Positions 27,763 through 29,024 of a stretch of 29,024 bases of DNA are shown here, one piece after another. The stretch's first letter is position 1. Each line of letters starts with the position of its first letter. The DNA is from JACDAN01 sp046729215 (GTDB lineage: Bacteria > Actinomycetota > Thermoleophilia > Gaiellales > Gaiellaceae), in NCBI GenBank assembly GCA_046729215.1, contig JBKPGE010000163.1, positions 1 through 29,024 on the forward strand, in the 5' to 3' direction. The position numbers and the translations under genes are program-made. The notes below the pieces were generated by a model that did not search any database, was not told the origin of the DNA, and was given only the letters and a program-made list of their open reading frames with translations.

Positions 27763-27867
27763 GAAAACACTCCTGCCCAAAGAGGTCAGGAGCGAGGCTC
27801 CGTGGCTCTTTAGGCGTTTGGTAAAGCGGTCGCCAAGCTACCGTCAAAGCTTTCCGCTGCTCCGAGT
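27763..27867 (-). promoter_or_regulatory. Structured metH leader with an alternative hairpin hiding the ribosome site
   Basis: Between the atpC stop and metH the minus strand can form two domains. The first pairs AGCGG with CCGCT and, inside it, AAGCT with AGCTT. The second pairs CCTAAAGAG (27814-27806) with CTCTTTGGG (27784-27776, one G-U), enclosing GGAGC/GCTCC (27801-27797 with 27793-27789). The ribosome site CAGGAG (27775-27770) is exactly complementary to CTCCTG (27792-27787), part of that inner hairpin. So either the hairpin forms and the site is free, or the site is covered. This resembles riboswitch or attenuator logic. No known cobalamin or SAM riboswitch core is seen. The long stem followed by GTGTTTTC could instead be the terminator of the ATP synthase operon. 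Confidence 0.5.
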
Positions 27868-28335
27868 TTAGCCTCCAGGAGGCGCCACAGGCCGGATTCG
27901 GCCGGTGCCGCCGCCCGCGTATACGTCGAGCTGGTTCTGCGCGTGGGCGATCCGCTGCTCGACCTGCCAGCGGTCGGCCTCCGTCTCGCCGCGCTCGACC
28001 CGCTCGAGCTCGGCCTGCGCCTCCTCGAGCTGCTTCCTCGCGCGCTCCTGATCGATCTCGCGCGCGTCGACCGCGTCGTCGACGAGCGCCAGGGCGCGGT
28101 CCTGCTCGACCTTGAAGAATCCAGGGCCGGTCGCGAAGTCCCGGACCTCCTCGTCGCGCCGAATGTGGATCCGCGTTCCGCCCGCCTTGAGCGTGGCGAC
28201 AAGCGGCGCGTGCCGCGCGAGGATCCCGATTTCACCGGCCGCGCCGGGCACGATCAGCATCTCGACCTCGCCCTCGAACGCCGGCCCCTCGGGAGTGACG
28301 AGGGACAGGGCGAACGTCCGCCTTTCTTGAGCCAT
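27868..28335 (-). CDS. atpC: ATP synthase epsilon subunit
   Basis: The epsilon subunit couples rotation between F1 and Fo and restrains ATP hydrolysis. The 155-residue product has the N-terminal beta-sandwich (about 5-90: TPEGPAFEGEVEMLIVPG, GEIGILARHAPLVATLK, DFATGPGFFKV) and the C-terminal helical pair (about 95-140: AREIDQERARKQLEEAQAEL). The tail is Gly/Pro-rich and longer than in most species. It starts 5 bases after the atpD stop, the invariant order of F-type operons, and is the last gene of that operon here. Confidence 0.97.
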   Translation of the reverse strand: MAQERRTFALSLVTPEGPAFEGEVEMLIVPGAAGEIGILARHAPLVATLKAGGTRIHIRRDEEVRDFATGPGFFKVEQDRALALVDDAVDAREIDQERARKQLEEAQAELERVERGETEADRWQVEQRIAHAQNQLDVYAGGGTGRIRPVAPPGG

Positions 28336-28340
28336 TACCC

Positions 28341-29024
28341 CTAAGCCGGGACGGGCTCGGCTTCGCGCGCCTCTTCTTCGGCGGCAGGCTCTTCGGGCTT
28401 CTCCTCCGGCTCCTCCTCACCGGCGAGCTGGCGTCCCTTCTCCACGGCCTTTTCGATCGTGCCGACCATGTAGAACGCCTGCTCGGGCAGATCGTCGTGC
28501 TTGCCCTCGAGGATCTCCTGGAAGCCCTTGATCGTGTCCTCGAGCTTCACGTACTCGCCGGGCGTCCCGGTGAATTGTTCGGCGACGAAGTTCGGCTGCG
28601 AGAGGAAGCGCTGGATCTTCCGAGCACGCTGGACGACGAGCTTGTCCTCGTCGGAGAGCTCGTCCATGCCGAGGATGGCGATGATGTCCTGCAGGTCGCG
28701 ATAGCGCTGGAGCACTTCCTGCACGCGAGTGGCTGTCTCGTAGTGCTCGTCCGAGACGATGCCCGGTTGCAGCGCGCGCGAGAACGAGTCGAGCGGATCT
28801 ACGGCAGGGTAGATCCCCTGCTCGACGATCGCCCGAGACAAAACCGTCGTCGCGTCGAGGTGGGCGAAGGTGTTCGCCGGAGCCGGGTCGGTGAGGTCGT
28901 CGGCGGGGACGTAGATCGCCTGCACCGACGTGACCGAGCCGGTGCGCGTCGAGGTGATCCGCTCCTGCAGCTGGCCCATCTCGGTGGCGAGCGTCGGCTG
29001 GTAACCCACGGCGCTCGGCATGCG
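28341..29024 (-). CDS. atpD: ATP synthase beta subunit, C-terminal part (cut by window edge)
   Basis: This is the C-terminal half of the catalytic beta subunit, which runs off the right edge, so the start and the Walker A loop are not seen. Visible are RMPSAVGYQPTLATEMGQLQ, the Walker-B-side strand VQAIYVPADDLTDPAPA, and the conserved DPLDSFSRALQPGIV. The DELSDEDKLVVQRARKIQRFL segment (the DELSEED lever region) and QPNFVAEQFTG follow. After the normal end the protein continues with about 30 extra residues, rich in Glu, Ala and Pro, a low-complexity acidic tail that most beta subunits lack. Confidence 0.97.
   Translation of the reverse strand, partial: RMPSAVGYQPTLATEMGQLQERITSTRTGSVTSVQAIYVPADDLTDPAPANTFAHLDATTVLSRAIVEQGIYPAVDPLDSFSRALQPGIVSDEHYETATRVQEVLQRYRDLQDIIAILGMDELSDEDKLVVQRARKIQRFLSQPNFVAEQFTGTPGEYVKLEDTIKGFQEILEGKHDDLPEQAFYMVGTIEKAVEKGRQLAGEEEPEEKPEEPAAEEEAREAEPVPA

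Overview
The window reads as a chromosomal segment of a high-GC actinobacterium. A member of the Thermoleophilia (Solirubrobacterales or Gaiellales) is my best guess, from the small secreted protein families at the left end, the very GC-rich codon use and the divergence of the core proteins. This is inference, since no rRNA is present. Nearly everything from 3700 to the right end lies on the minus strand in tightly packed, often overlapping genes.

Left end (1-3652): a loose accessory zone. It holds an intact PAP2 phosphatase and a small secreted Cys/His protein. It also holds four damaged genes: a ComEA-type helix-hairpin-helix remnant, a collagen-like secreted protein, an Excalibur secreted protein, and the C-terminal end of a tyrosine recombinase. 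The recombinase piece abuts the 3' end of the tmRNA gene (3700-4064, minus), a common integration target, so this zone is plausibly the decayed end of an island. Three hairpins precede the Excalibur relic and a long inverted repeat precedes the collagen-like gene.

Translation quality control and division block (4331-15149, minus, listed in transcription order): secA; a pseudo-receiver/DUF3052-like protein; prfB with a programmed +1 frameshift; ftsE-ftsX; a short RNase R; a VOC dioxygenase and an esterase resembling the MhqO/MhqD pair; smpB; an unknown membrane protein; and ssrA. RNase R, SmpB and tmRNA act together in trans-translation, and RF2 terminates translation, so the order is functionally coherent.

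Middle block (15201-19185): an unknown acidic protein, long-form hpf, a ComF-like phosphoribosyltransferase, a sugar-nucleotide nucleotidyltransferase that appears to start with CTG, and ahcY.

Right block (19290-29024): a MerR regulator with a perfect inverted repeat in front of it, a PMI-type cupin, a second nucleotidyltransferase, UDP-glucose dehydrogenase, an LCP (LytR-CpsA-Psr) protein, metH, and the end of the ATP synthase operon (atpD, atpC). MetH and AhcY, two steps of the methyl cycle, bracket a set of genes for activated sugars and cell-wall polymer attachment. A 105-nt leader before metH can fold in two competing ways, one of which hides the ribosome binding site. I see no CRISPR array, no insertion sequence and no intact mobile element.
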